Below, one piece after another: positions 1-5,961 of a stretch of 6,135 bases of DNA. This DNA is from Methylococcaceae bacterium. GTDB taxonomy: Bacteria; Pseudomonadota; Gammaproteobacteria; Methylococcales; Methylomonadaceae. Within the stretch, counting starts at the first letter, position 1; the number at the start of each line of letters is the position of its first letter. The notes under the pieces were generated by a model. It searched no databases and was not told where the DNA came from. It saw nothing but the letters and a program-made list of their open reading frames with translations. The stretch is taken from positions 8,506 to 14,640 of the forward strand of contig PMDM01000104.1 of NCBI GenBank assembly GCA_003155565.1. The letters are read 5' to 3'. Position numbers and translations under genes: made by a program.

Positions 1-92
1 AGGTCGCCTTCGTTTTCACGGTCTTCATCATCCATAATGATGACCATTTTGCCTTGGCGTAAGTCTTCTATGATTTCTTCGATGGTATTCAT
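1..92 (-). CDS. ribBA: 3,4-dihydroxy-2-butanone 4-phosphate synthase (RibB domain), N-terminal fragment; gene runs off the left edge
   Basis: This is the 5' end (30 codons) of a gene cut by the window edge. RibB makes 3,4-dihydroxy-2-butanone 4-phosphate from ribulose 5-phosphate, the four-carbon precursor of riboflavin. The visible peptide begins [16 protein letters not shown] and continues into the family signature [11 protein letters not shown] at residues 20-30, whose acidic residues include the Mg-binding glutamate in known RibB structures. Translation starts at the ATG at 92-90. The upstream sequence has only a weak purine-rich stretch (AGATAGA) as ribosome binding site. It follows ribE in the same direction after a 140-base gap filled by a repeat. 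The short lead-in before the signature resembles RibBA fusions (RibB plus a GTP cyclohydrolase II-like domain) more than the longer E. coli RibB N-terminus. The choice of ribBA over plain ribB is inference, because the rest lies outside the window. Confidence 0.88.
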   Translation of the reverse strand, partial: MNTIEEIIEDLRQGKMVIIMDDEDRENEGD

Positions 93-123
93 TTCTATCT
101 GTTTTATTAAGGAATCTCTGCAC

Positions 124-227
124 AGTCCTTCGACAGGCTCAGGACGAACGGTAACGGGTTGATTCCGTTCGTGGTGAGTCGTGATGGTCGAACGGTCGAA
201 CCATGAACGGAATCAACTTGTTCAGGG
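124..227 (+). repeat. Dispersed palindromic repeat, copy 1 (between ribE and ribBA)
   Basis: The sequence shows a long imperfect palindrome. Positions 158-175 pair with 200-217 over 18 bases, including a perfect 13-base outer arm (158-170 with 205-217) and one G-T wobble, around a loop of about 24 bases. A few more pairs (153-155 with 220-222) extend it. The left flank carries TCCTTCGACAGGCT. A diverged copy in the opposite orientation lies at 2526-2652: 20 bases (159-178) match exactly, a 33-base block (195-227) matches except at two positions, and the 16-base left end (124-139) matches exactly. Motifs such as TTCGTGGTGAG and GTCGAACCATGAACGG resemble intergenic repeats I recall from environmental proteobacteria, but I cannot search to confirm this. 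No T-run follows the hairpin in the minus direction, so it is not a standard intrinsic terminator. Transcripts from ribE into ribBA would carry it. Confidence 0.85.
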
Positions 228-232
228 TTTCC

Positions 233-889
233 TTAACGGAAGAACCCGCTGTCTCGCAACAAAGCTTCTGTTATTGTTTCCTGTGGCTTGGCAGCCGCAT
301 CGCCTAGCAGTAGGCGTTCCAGATACCTCGCCAGTAAATCGACTTCCAAATTGACTTGATTGCCTATCGTTATGTCCGCCAATGTCGTTTCCTTGAGCGT
401 ATGTGGGACGATATTAACACTAAACAATGCGCCATTCACGGTATTGACCGTTAAACTTATGCCGTCAATACAGATTGAACCTTTTTCCGCAATATATTTA
501 GCTAACTCGTCAGGTACTTTAAACGTCAGCCGGATGGAACGGGCATCCGGTTTTTTTTCCACCAGTTCGCCAATACCGTCCACATGACCGCTGACGATAT
601 GTCCACCCATACGGGTTGTCGGCGTTAAGGCCAGTTCCAGATTGACGGGCGTACCGACTACGGCATTTTTTAGTGTCGATCTAGCTAGCGTTTCGTTGGA
701 GACATCCGCGCAAAAATACTGTTTACCTAACTCCACCGCTATTAAACACACGCCGTTGACGGCGATGCTGTCACCCGTGTGGATGCCTGATAGGGATAGT
801 TTTCCTGTATTGATCGATAAACGGCAATCGCCGCCTTTGCGTTCTATTGCCGCTATTTTGCCGACCGCACTAATGATACCTGTGAACAT
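233..889 (-). CDS. ribE: Riboflavin synthase, alpha chain
   Basis: RibE catalyses the dismutation of two 6,7-dimethyl-8-ribityllumazine molecules to riboflavin and 5-amino-6-ribitylamino-uracil, the last step of riboflavin synthesis, in the cytoplasm. The 218-residue protein has the two tandem lumazine-binding barrels of the family. The N-barrel (about 1-97) opens with the diagnostic MFTGII and contains GDSIAVNGVCL. The C-barrel (about 98-190) contains GGHIVSGHVDGIG and GSICIDGISLTVN. Residues matching those implicated in E. coli catalysis are present: Phe2, Cys48, His102, Ser145 and Asp184. Length is normal (E. coli has 213). The conserved MFTGII fixes the ATG at 889-887, although the upstream ribosome binding site is weak (AGATAACGATAG). 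It begins 12 bases after the ribD stop and is followed by repeat copy 1 and ribB(A), so it is an internal cistron of the nrdR-rib operon. Nothing suggests damage. Confidence 0.97.
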   Translation of the reverse strand: MFTGIISAVGKIAAIERKGGDCRLSINTGKLSLSGIHTGDSIAVNGVCLIAVELGKQYFCADVSNETLARSTLKNAVVGTPVNLELALTPTTRMGGHIVSGHVDGIGELVEKKPDARSIRLTFKVPDELAKYIAEKGSICIDGISLTVNTVNGALFSVNIVPHTLKETTLADITIGNQVNLEVDLLARYLERLLLGDAAAKPQETITEALLRDSGFFR

Positions 890-901
890 CTATCGTTATC
901 T

Positions 902-1993
902 TTATCGATTTATTAAGGTTAATTTTAAATCTTTACCGATTTGCCTAATCTGCTGAAACTTCATCTGTTTTTTATCCGCCAATTTTTGTAATCCAGGCAA
1001 TGCGAACAGTCCTCGCCCCTGATCGCCCAGAATACAGGGCGCAATAAAGATAACCCATTCATCAACGAGATTTTCTGCCAGTAAAGTGCCATTCAGCACT
1101 GCACCTGCTTCGACTAACACTTCATTGATTTCCTGTTCAGCCAAAAATTTCATGACTTCAGGAAGATCAAGACGGTTATTTTTTTCAGGTAAACCGTAAA
1201 TCTCAAAACCAGCTTTCTGCAATGTTTCCAGTCTGGCTTTATTTTGAGAACAAGTCAAAATCAAACTGCGTCCTGGTAAACTTACCATTTTGGCGTTGGC
1301 TGGCATTTTTAGTGCGGAATCAAGCACCACTCTGACAGGTTGCACGACTTCTTTATCTATCCGCGCCGTTAACGCCGGATCATCCGCAAGCACTGTATTG
1401 ATTCCGGTCAATATCGCTGAGCTTTCAGACCGTAATCTATGCACATCCGCTCTAGCCTCGGCAGATGTAATCCATTGGCTTTCGCCTGATGCCATAGCGG
1501 TTCGCCCATCCAGGCTCATTGCCAGTTTGCTGCGGACAAAAGGGCGATGTTGGGTCATCCGCATGATAAAACCCCGATTTAAGGCCTGAGCATCTGCTTC
1601 CAACACACCGTTTATGACTGAAATACCAGCCGATTGCAAATAAGCAAAACCTTGTCCTGAGACCTTTGGATTAGGGTCTTGCATGGCAACGATCACCCGC
1701 TTGATCCCGGCTTTTACCAGTGTTTCACAACATGGCGGCGTTCGTCCGTGATGGCTGCATGGCTCTAAAGTTACGTAAGCTGTCGCCCCTGATGCGTCTT
1801 CCGACGCATTGTTCAGCGCTTCCACTTCGGCGTGGGCAAGACCTGCCCTAAGGTGCCAGCCCTCGCCGATAATCCTGCCGTCTTTGACCAACACGCAACC
1901 CACACGCGGGTTCGGGTCAGTGGTTGTTAACCCTCTTTTCGCCAGATGGATAGCCCTTGCCATGAAAAAGGCATCCTGCTCACCTTGCATCAT
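902..1993 (-). CDS. ribD: Bifunctional diaminohydroxyphosphoribosylaminopyrimidine deaminase / 5-amino-6-(5-phosphoribosylamino)uracil reductase
   Basis: RibD performs the second and third steps of riboflavin synthesis: zinc-dependent deamination of the pyrimidine ring, then NADPH-dependent reduction of the ribose. With the start at 1993 the protein is 363 residues (E. coli 367). The N-terminal cytidine-deaminase-like domain shows the zinc ligands in HAE (54-56) and PCSHHGRTPPC (78-88). The C-terminal reductase domain (about 150-363) shows RSKLAMSLDGRTA (154-166), WITS (174-177), AILTGINTVLADDP (193-206) and VEAGAVLNG (294-302). The open frame extends to a TTG at 2017 overlapping nrdR by 23 bases, but family N-termini begin close to FFMARAI, favouring the ATG at 1993 (or the adjacent ATG at 1990). 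That ATG is one base from the nrdR stop (TAG at 1997-1995), suggesting translational coupling. The only purine-rich GAAGGG is 16 bases away, too far for a normal Shine-Dalgarno. ribE follows 12 bases later. Confidence 0.97.
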   Translation of the reverse strand: MMQGEQDAFFMARAIHLAKRGLTTTDPNPRVGCVLVKDGRIIGEGWHLRAGLAHAEVEALNNASEDASGATAYVTLEPCSHHGRTPPCCETLVKAGIKRVIVAMQDPNPKVSGQGFAYLQSAGISVINGVLEADAQALNRGFIMRMTQHRPFVRSKLAMSLDGRTAMASGESQWITSAEARADVHRLRSESSAILTGINTVLADDPALTARIDKEVVQPVRVVLDSALKMPANAKMVSLPGRSLILTCSQNKARLETLQKAGFEIYGLPEKNNRLDLPEVMKFLAEQEINEVLVEAGAVLNGTLLAENLVDEWVIFIAPCILGDQGRGLFALPGLQKLADKKQMKFQQIRQIGKDLKLTLINR

Positions 1994-1994
1994 G

Positions 1995-2447
1995 CTATTT
2001 TTTTTGTAGCCCTTCAATCATATCGGTAAACTCGCTGACATCCTGAAAACTGCGATAAACCGAAGCAAAACGCACAAAAGCGACATGATCCAGTAGATTC
2101 AGTTCCCTCATCACTTTTTCACCGAGCTCTTGCGCCGTCACTTCCCGTTCCCCGCTGGTCAGCAATTCTTTATTAATTCGATTGACTGCGGCTTCAATAT
2201 CGTCGCTGCCGACGGGTCGCTTTTCCAATGCCCTTAACATACCTGAACGCAATTTGTTCTCGTCAAATGGCTCACGGATTCCGTTACGTTTGACGATACG
2301 TGGTAAGGTCAGTTCTGCGGTTTCAAACGTGGTAAACCTTTCCTTACACATTATACATTCGCGCCGCCGACGCACATGATCCCCTTCATTGGCCAGTCTG
2401 GAATCAATAACCCGCGTATCTTGGGTGGCACAAAAAGGACATCTCAT
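1995..2447 (-). CDS. nrdR: Transcriptional repressor NrdR of ribonucleotide reductase genes
   Basis: NrdR is a zinc- and nucleotide-binding repressor. It senses ATP/dATP through an ATP-cone domain and represses ribonucleotide reductase operons by binding paired NrdR boxes. The protein is 150 residues, the usual length. The zinc ribbon is at the N-terminus, with CPFC (Cys3, Cys6) and CIMC (Cys31, Cys34) around DSR and RRRREC, followed by RFTTFE (38-42). The ATP cone spans about 49-139, beginning [18 protein letters not shown] and ending [13 protein letters not shown]. The start at 2447 is fixed by MRCPFC, and the ribosome binding site is weak. It is the first gene of the leftward operon, with ribD starting one base after its stop. 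Pairing of nrdR with rib genes is the common gammaproteobacterial arrangement. It is divergent from grxC, with a repeat and a candidate promoter in the gap. Confidence 0.98.
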   Translation of the reverse strand: MRCPFCATQDTRVIDSRLANEGDHVRRRRECIMCKERFTTFETAELTLPRIVKRNGIREPFDENKLRSGMLRALEKRPVGSDDIEAAVNRINKELLTSGEREVTAQELGEKVMRELNLLDHVAFVRFASVYRSFQDVSEFTDMIEGLQKK

Positions 2448-2503
2448 CGTTGAACCAACTTTATTCTCTACCGTCTACGGAAAAACCGGAAATTCATGCG
2501 TTC

Positions 2504-2532
2504 ATTATCCCACAATATATGGCAGCCCTGAA
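2504..2532 (-). promoter_or_regulatory. Candidate sigma-70 promoter of the nrdR-ribD-ribE operon (extended -10)
   Basis: On the minus strand, GATAAT at 2509-2504 matches the -10 consensus at five of six bases. It is preceded by TG plus one base (2512-2510), an extended -10. The element 17 bases upstream, TTCAGG (2532-2527), matches the -35 consensus at only three of six and lies in the end of repeat copy 2. Transcription would start near 2497, giving a leader of about 50 bases. This is prediction by eye only. Part of an NrdR-box-like sequence (2510-2525) overlaps the spacer. Confidence 0.4.
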
Positions 2533-2652
2533 CAAGTTGATTCCACTCATGGTTCGACAAGGCTCTCCTGAGAGTGGCCGAAGGGCTCACCACGAACGGA
2601 ATCAATCTCACCGTTAGTGGTGAGTTTGTCGAAGGAAGCCTGTCGAAGGACT
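2526..2652 (-). repeat. Dispersed palindromic repeat, copy 2 (inverted relative to copy 1)
   Basis: Read on the minus strand, this 127-base stretch has the same order of blocks as the repeat at 124-227: the 16-base end (2652-2637), a 20-base identical core (2605-2586) and the 33-base block with two differences (2558-2526). The central palindrome is TTGATTCC (2537-2544) with GGAATCAA (2598-2605). Its inner stem is more decayed than in copy 1. It has additions that copy 1 lacks: a perfect 6-base hairpin CTCACC/GGTGAG (2607-2612 with 2619-2624) and a 10-base direct repeat TGTCGAAGGA (2627-2636 and 2641-2650). It fills the middle of the nrdR-grxC divergent gap and encodes nothing recognisable. 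The remaining parts of the gap (2448-2525 and 2653-2749) hold the candidate promoters and leaders of the two genes. Confidence 0.83.
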
Positions 2653-2689
2653 TTTATTCAAATTTCCCATGGCTATACAGTGTACCCGA

Positions 2690-2718
2690 TTGAGTAAGGC
2701 GCTTATTGACTATAGAAT
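2690..2718 (+). promoter_or_regulatory. Candidate sigma-70 promoter of grxC
   Basis: TTGAGT (2690-2695, four of six against TTGACA) and TAGAAT (2713-2718, five of six against TATAAT) are separated by 17 bases, the optimal spacing. Transcription would start near 2725, leaving a leader of about 25 bases that includes the ribosome binding site at 2739. It lies just outside repeat copy 2. This is predicted by eye; the strength of the match and its position make it plausible. Confidence 0.6.
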
Positions 2719-2738
2719 AGCGGCCTTTTAGCGTTTGT

Positions 2739-2742
2739 GGAG
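2739..2742 (+). promoter_or_regulatory. Ribosome binding site fixing the grxC start
   Basis: GGAG at 2739-2742 sits 7 bases before the ATG at 2750. It therefore supports that ATG rather than the in-frame TTG at 2735, which lies upstream of this site and would add five residues (MWSHL) not typical of the family. Confidence 0.8.
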
Positions 2743-2749
2743 CCACCTT

Positions 2750-3019
2750 ATGCCCGAGATAATCATTTACACGTCCAAAATCTGCCCTTATTGCATTATG
2801 ACTAAGCATTTACTTGACCGAAAAGGGCTAAAGTACACGGAAATGAATGTCGATGAAACGTCCGGACTGCGGGACGAAATGATGACTAAAACAAAGTGCC
2901 GAACCGTGCCGCAAATCTACATCGGCGACTTTCACGTTGGCGGTTTTGATGAGCTTTATGCTTTGGATCGGGAGAAAAAACTGGATGATCTGCTTTCAAA
3001 TGCGGAAAATGTTATTTGA
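2750..3019 (+). CDS. grxC: Glutaredoxin 3 family protein (dithiol CPYC glutaredoxin)
   Basis: This small cytoplasmic thioltransferase uses glutathione to reduce disulfides. Family members can supply electrons to ribonucleotide reductase and other reductases. The 89-residue protein (E. coli Grx3 about 82) starts MPEIIIYTSK and has the dithiol active site CPYC at 12-15, the cis-proline motif TVP at 52-54 and the glutathione-binding GG at 64-65 followed by FDEL. E. coli Grx3 has a cysteine after this GG; here it is Phe66, while an extra Cys50 lies just before TVP. The start at 2750 is supported by GGAG 7 bases upstream and by family N-termini. It is a single gene with its own candidate promoter, divergent from nrdR and convergent with the GGDEF-EAL gene. 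No convincing terminator is visible in the 82 bases after it. Confidence 0.95.
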   Translation: MPEIIIYTSKICPYCIMTKHLLDRKGLKYTEMNVDETSGLRDEMMTKTKCRTVPQIYIGDFHVGGFDELYALDREKKLDDLLSNAENVI

Positions 3020-3101
3020 CGAGTTTTGAAAATCTCTGTTTTTTGCATTGATATTTTCTGAAGCCTTGCTTTGTGAACCTTTAAGGCAGCAATAGCTAAC
3101 T

Positions 3102-4763
3102 TCAAGAAATCTCAGTAGTAGCAATTTTCCAGTGCGCGTCACCCATCCACTGATTAAAATTCTGTACCGATATCGGTTTGCTAAAGAAGTATCCTTGGGC
3201 TACATCGCAACCGTATTCCCTTAGTTTGGCCATTACTTCCTTACTTTCTACCCCTTCTGCCGTAACCAAAAGACCAAGATTATGCCCCAGATTAATGGTG
3301 GCTTTGACGATAGCGGCATCATTCTCACTGTTCATAATATCCATAACAAAAGCTTTGTCTATTTTGATCTCTGCTAACGGAAGCTTCTTTAGGTAAGCTA
3401 AGGAGGAATAGCCAGTACCAAAGTCATCAATTGAAAATTGGAAACCCATTTCAAATAGCCTTTTAATAACTTCCAAGGCCCTATCAGGATCGGACATGAC
3501 CGATCCTTCAGTGATCTCAAGCATTATCCAGTCCGGTTTAATGCCTGCTGCAACAGCCACACCGGATATTAAATCGGGCAGCTCTGGATCATGCAGATCC
3601 TTAGCCGACAAATTGACTGAAACTTTGAAAGGCAACCCTTGCTTATGCCAGTTGGCACAATCCCGGAAAGCGCGTCTTAGCACCCATTGCGTCAACGCCC
3701 TAATCATCCTGTTTCGCTCAGCCATGGGAACAAACTCGTCGGGCGGAATGAAACCGTGTACCGGATGATTCCAGCGCAGCAAGGCTTCCACACCGCAGAT
3801 TTCCGCTGTCCGTATGGATACCTGCGGCTGATAAAATAACTCCAGGCCATCCCGCTCTATGGCATGTTTTAATTCTGATATTAATGTGAGCCTTAACGGA
3901 GTCTGTTTGTCAAAAGACGGCTCGTAAGTGGCATAGCCCTTGATTGCTTTTTGCGCTATTCGCAAGGCAACACCCGCTCTTTGGACTAGCGTATCGACAT
4001 CTTCCCCGTGTTCTGGAAAATGCACGATGCCGACATCAGAATGTATGGCAACTTGTAGTCCGTCAACCATAAAAGGGGATTCCATGGTTTTTTGGATCTG
4101 TTTTGCAAAATCTTTCGCCCTGTCAACATCGGACTGTGCCGATAATAAAACACCGAACACATTGCCGTCGATTTTAGCAATATCATCCCTTTCCAGGCTT
4201 ACACCTTGGAGACGTGTAGAAATTTGTTTGAGTATCAAATCGCTACTGTTCCGTCCCAGGGCTTCGTAGATGTCTTTAAAATTCTCAATTTCGATCAGTA
4301 GAATAGACAAGCGGCGGGGTGGGTTATCAGTGGAAATGGCGAAATTAATCGCCCTTTCGACGCGATCATAAAACAACGCCCTGGTAGGTAAATCAGTCAG
4401 TCGATCATGGGTACTTACATAAGCTGTCTGTTTTTCCAGATCATCCGTTTTGGTACGCAGTTCATGGGTTTGATCAATAATCATTGCCCCTGCATGGTGG
4501 GCAATCATGGAATTAGAGTATTGCCCCCAAACCCCAAAAACAAAAGGCATACAATTTAACATCCAAAGTGCAGGGTTATGCTTTTGTGCAGCCCATAAGC
4601 CTTCCAACGAAAGAGTCCCTGTGCCAAGATAACACACCGTTAAAGTACCCATAATAACGGCCGCTATCGCAATTGCCATGCCTTGATAAGCAGTCTTAGA
4701 TGCCTCACTTTTGAGTAACCTGACATTGTCAGCGAATAAACTTTGTACAATTGTCAAAACCAT
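3102..4763 (-). CDS. Membrane-anchored GGDEF-EAL protein: predicted c-di-GMP phosphodiesterase with a degenerate GGDEF domain
   Basis: This 553-residue protein is predicted to hydrolyse cyclic di-GMP to pGpG. The N-terminus has two likely transmembrane helices (about 26-48 and 65-83), then a short helical linker (98-115) and the GGDEF-type lead-in STHDRLTDLPTRALFYDRV (117-135). The GGDEF domain (about 117-280) has DGNVF at 199-203 in place of GGDEF, so diguanylate cyclase activity is not expected. The EAL domain (about 292-540) appears fully competent: Glu326 in EAL, Asn384, Glu416, Glu419, Asp446-Asp447 in DDFGTG, Lys467, Glu503 and Gln523 match the Pseudomonas RocR metal and catalytic residues with a constant offset of 151. 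AGGA (4773-4770), 6 bases before the ATG, supports the start. It begins 16 bases after the metZ stop with no terminator between, so the two are probably co-transcribed. No periplasmic or cytosolic sensor domain such as PAS or HAMP is evident. The specific physiological output is unknown. Confidence 0.93.
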   Translation of the reverse strand: MVLTIVQSLFADNVRLLKSEASKTAYQGMAIAIAAVIMGTLTVCYLGTGTLSLEGLWAAQKHNPALWMLNCMPFVFGVWGQYSNSMIAHHAGAMIIDQTHELRTKTDDLEKQTAYVSTHDRLTDLPTRALFYDRVERAINFAISTDNPPRRLSILLIEIENFKDIYEALGRNSSDLILKQISTRLQGVSLERDDIAKIDGNVFGVLLSAQSDVDRAKDFAKQIQKTMESPFMVDGLQVAIHSDVGIVHFPEHGEDVDTLVQRAGVALRIAQKAIKGYATYEPSFDKQTPLRLTLISELKHAIERDGLELFYQPQVSIRTAEICGVEALLRWNHPVHGFIPPDEFVPMAERNRMIRALTQWVLRRAFRDCANWHKQGLPFKVSVNLSAKDLHDPELPDLISGVAVAAGIKPDWIMLEITEGSVMSDPDRALEVIKRLFEMGFQFSIDDFGTGYSSLAYLKKLPLAEIKIDKAFVMDIMNSENDAAIVKATINLGHNLGLLVTAEGVESKEVMAKLREYGCDVAQGYFFSKPISVQNFNQWMGDAHWKIATTEIS

Positions 4764-4769
4764 GATTTT

Positions 4770-4773
4770 TCCT
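4770..4773 (-). promoter_or_regulatory. Ribosome binding site of the GGDEF-EAL gene
   Basis: AGGA on the minus strand lies 6 bases before the ATG at 4763 and only 6 bases after the metZ stop codon (4782-4780). Ribosomes finishing metZ would be close to this site, which fits co-translation of the two genes. Confidence 0.65.
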
Positions 4774-4779
4774 AATGTG

Positions 4780-5961
4780 TTACAAACCTCGTGCTAGATC
4801 CCTTTTTATGTCTTCCAAGTTTTCCAGGCCTACCGAGATTCTGACCAATCCATCTTTGATGCCCGCCAGCTCCCGGACTTCAGGAGCCAAGCGGCCATGT
4901 GTTGTCGTTGCAGGGTGTGTTATTGTGGTTTTAACATCACCCAAGTTTGCGGTAATTGAGATCATTTCCGTTGCATCAATCAACTTCCATGCCTGTTCCT
5001 TGCCTCCTTGCACCTCAAAACTGACTATCCCGCCAAAATGGCTTTGTTGACGTTTGGCCAGCTCATGTTGCGGATGTGTAGGCAAGCCAGGGTAATGTAT
5101 CTTACTAACACTGGGACACTGTGCCAGCCACTTTGCCAATTCAAAAGCACTGTCACAATGCGCTTTCATCCTTACCGCTAATGTTTCCAGCCCTGACAAA
5201 AACACCCAGGCATTAAATGGGCTCATGGTTGCGCCGCCAGTCCGCAAATAAGGGTAGATGAATTTTTCTATCAGCTCGTTACCGGCGATAACCGCACCGC
5301 CAATACATCTACCTTGTCCGTCGATGTATTTGGTTGCCGAGTGGACTACAATATCGGCGCCCAAGGTGAACGGTTTTTGCAGCACGGGAGTACAAAAACA
5401 GTTATCGACTATCAATAAGCAACCATGCTTATGTGCAATAGTAGCTAATAATTCAATATCTGCAATCTCGATAAGCGGATTAGACGGTGTTTCCAGAAAT
5501 AAAAACCGGGTATTGGGCTTAATGGCAGCCTCCCAGTCCGCTGTATCTATTAAATCGACAAAATCCGTTTCAACACCAAATTTGCCGAAATAATTCTGGA
5601 ACAACAAAATAGTATTGCCAAACACACCCCGTGAGCAAACCACATGATCGCCCGATTTCAGCAAACCCATACCCACCGCCAAAATCGCGGCCATGCCTGA
5701 TGCAAACGCAAGGCAGCGTTCGCCACCTTCCATATAGGCAAGGCGTTCCTGAAAAGCATTCACTGTGGGATTGGTGAAGCGGGAATAGATATTGCCGGGT
5801 TTTTGCCCGGTAAAACGCAGCGCCGCTTCTTCGGCATTTTTGAACACATAACTGGAGGTCGCAAAAATCGGCATACTGTGCTCGTCTTCATGGGTACGCT
5901 TCTGCCCTGCCCTTATTGCTTGGGTTTCAAGGCCGTAATTTTTCCAGTCTATGTCTTTCAT
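4780..5961 (-). CDS. metZ: O-succinylhomoserine sulfhydrylase
   Basis: MetZ is a PLP enzyme of the Cys/Met metabolism family. It makes homocysteine directly from O-succinylhomoserine and sulfide, bypassing cystathionine. The 393-residue protein has the fold-type I landmarks: YSRFTNPT (59-66, phosphate binding from the partner subunit), ASGMAA (87-92), ETPSNPL (157-163), IVDNCFC (184-190) and the Schiff-base lysine in SATKYIDGQGR (Lys211). The C-terminal half has SITANLGDVKTTITHPATTTH (335-355). The stretches VDNCFCTP, SATKYIDGQGR and HPQHELA closely match, from memory, Pseudomonas MetZ, and the HSATKYIDGQGR form favours MetZ over MetB or MetY. The start at 5961 gives a normal family length; the upstream sequence is AT-rich with no clear Shine-Dalgarno. 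A multi-hairpin element lies upstream and the GGDEF-EAL gene follows 16 bases downstream. In many relatives metZ follows purF, which would be outside this window. Confidence 0.95.
   Translation of the reverse strand: MKDIDWKNYGLETQAIRAGQKRTHEDEHSMPIFATSSYVFKNAEEAALRFTGQKPGNIYSRFTNPTVNAFQERLAYMEGGERCLAFASGMAAILAVGMGLLKSGDHVVCSRGVFGNTILLFQNYFGKFGVETDFVDLIDTADWEAAIKPNTRFLFLETPSNPLIEIADIELLATIAHKHGCLLIVDNCFCTPVLQKPFTLGADIVVHSATKYIDGQGRCIGGAVIAGNELIEKFIYPYLRTGGATMSPFNAWVFLSGLETLAVRMKAHCDSAFELAKWLAQCPSVSKIHYPGLPTHPQHELAKRQQSHFGGIVSFEVQGGKEQAWKLIDATEMISITANLGDVKTTITHPATTTHGRLAPEVRELAGIKDGLVRISVGLENLEDIKRDLARGL

Noticed and set aside
158..217. Rho-independent terminator after ribE
   Set aside because: The stem is strong, but no run of T follows it in the minus direction, so it does not meet the usual definition.
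93..232. FMN riboswitch ahead of ribBA
   Set aside because: FMN riboswitches often precede ribB, but the conserved FMN-element segments (such as AGGG...GGTGAAATTCC) are absent from the gap on the minus strand; the space is taken by the palindromic repeat.
2389..2571. Plus-strand small open frame starting inside nrdR and ending in repeat copy 2
   Set aside because: It is antisense to nrdR, its C-terminal end is encoded by the repeat, and it shows no domain or ribosome binding site worth reporting.
2607..2650. Short repeats in copy 2 as a CRISPR remnant
   Set aside because: The repeated unit is only 10 bases, occurs twice with a 4-base gap, and belongs to the palindromic repeat family also seen at 124-227.
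2735..2749. TTG at 2735 as the grxC start
   Set aside because: It lies upstream of the good GGAG ribosome binding site at 2739-2742 and adds residues not usual in glutaredoxins.
3020..3101. Bidirectional terminator between grxC and the GGDEF-EAL gene
   Set aside because: Only short stems exist (GCCTT/AAGGC at 3063-3067 with 3083-3087, loop about 15, and GAAAAT/ATTTTC with loop 19); the T-rich run at 3039-3044 is not placed after a stable stem.
3986..4186. Minus-strand 66-residue open frame within the GGDEF-EAL gene
   Set aside because: It overlaps a clearly coding frame with intact domain motifs and has no recognisable features; it is a shadow frame.
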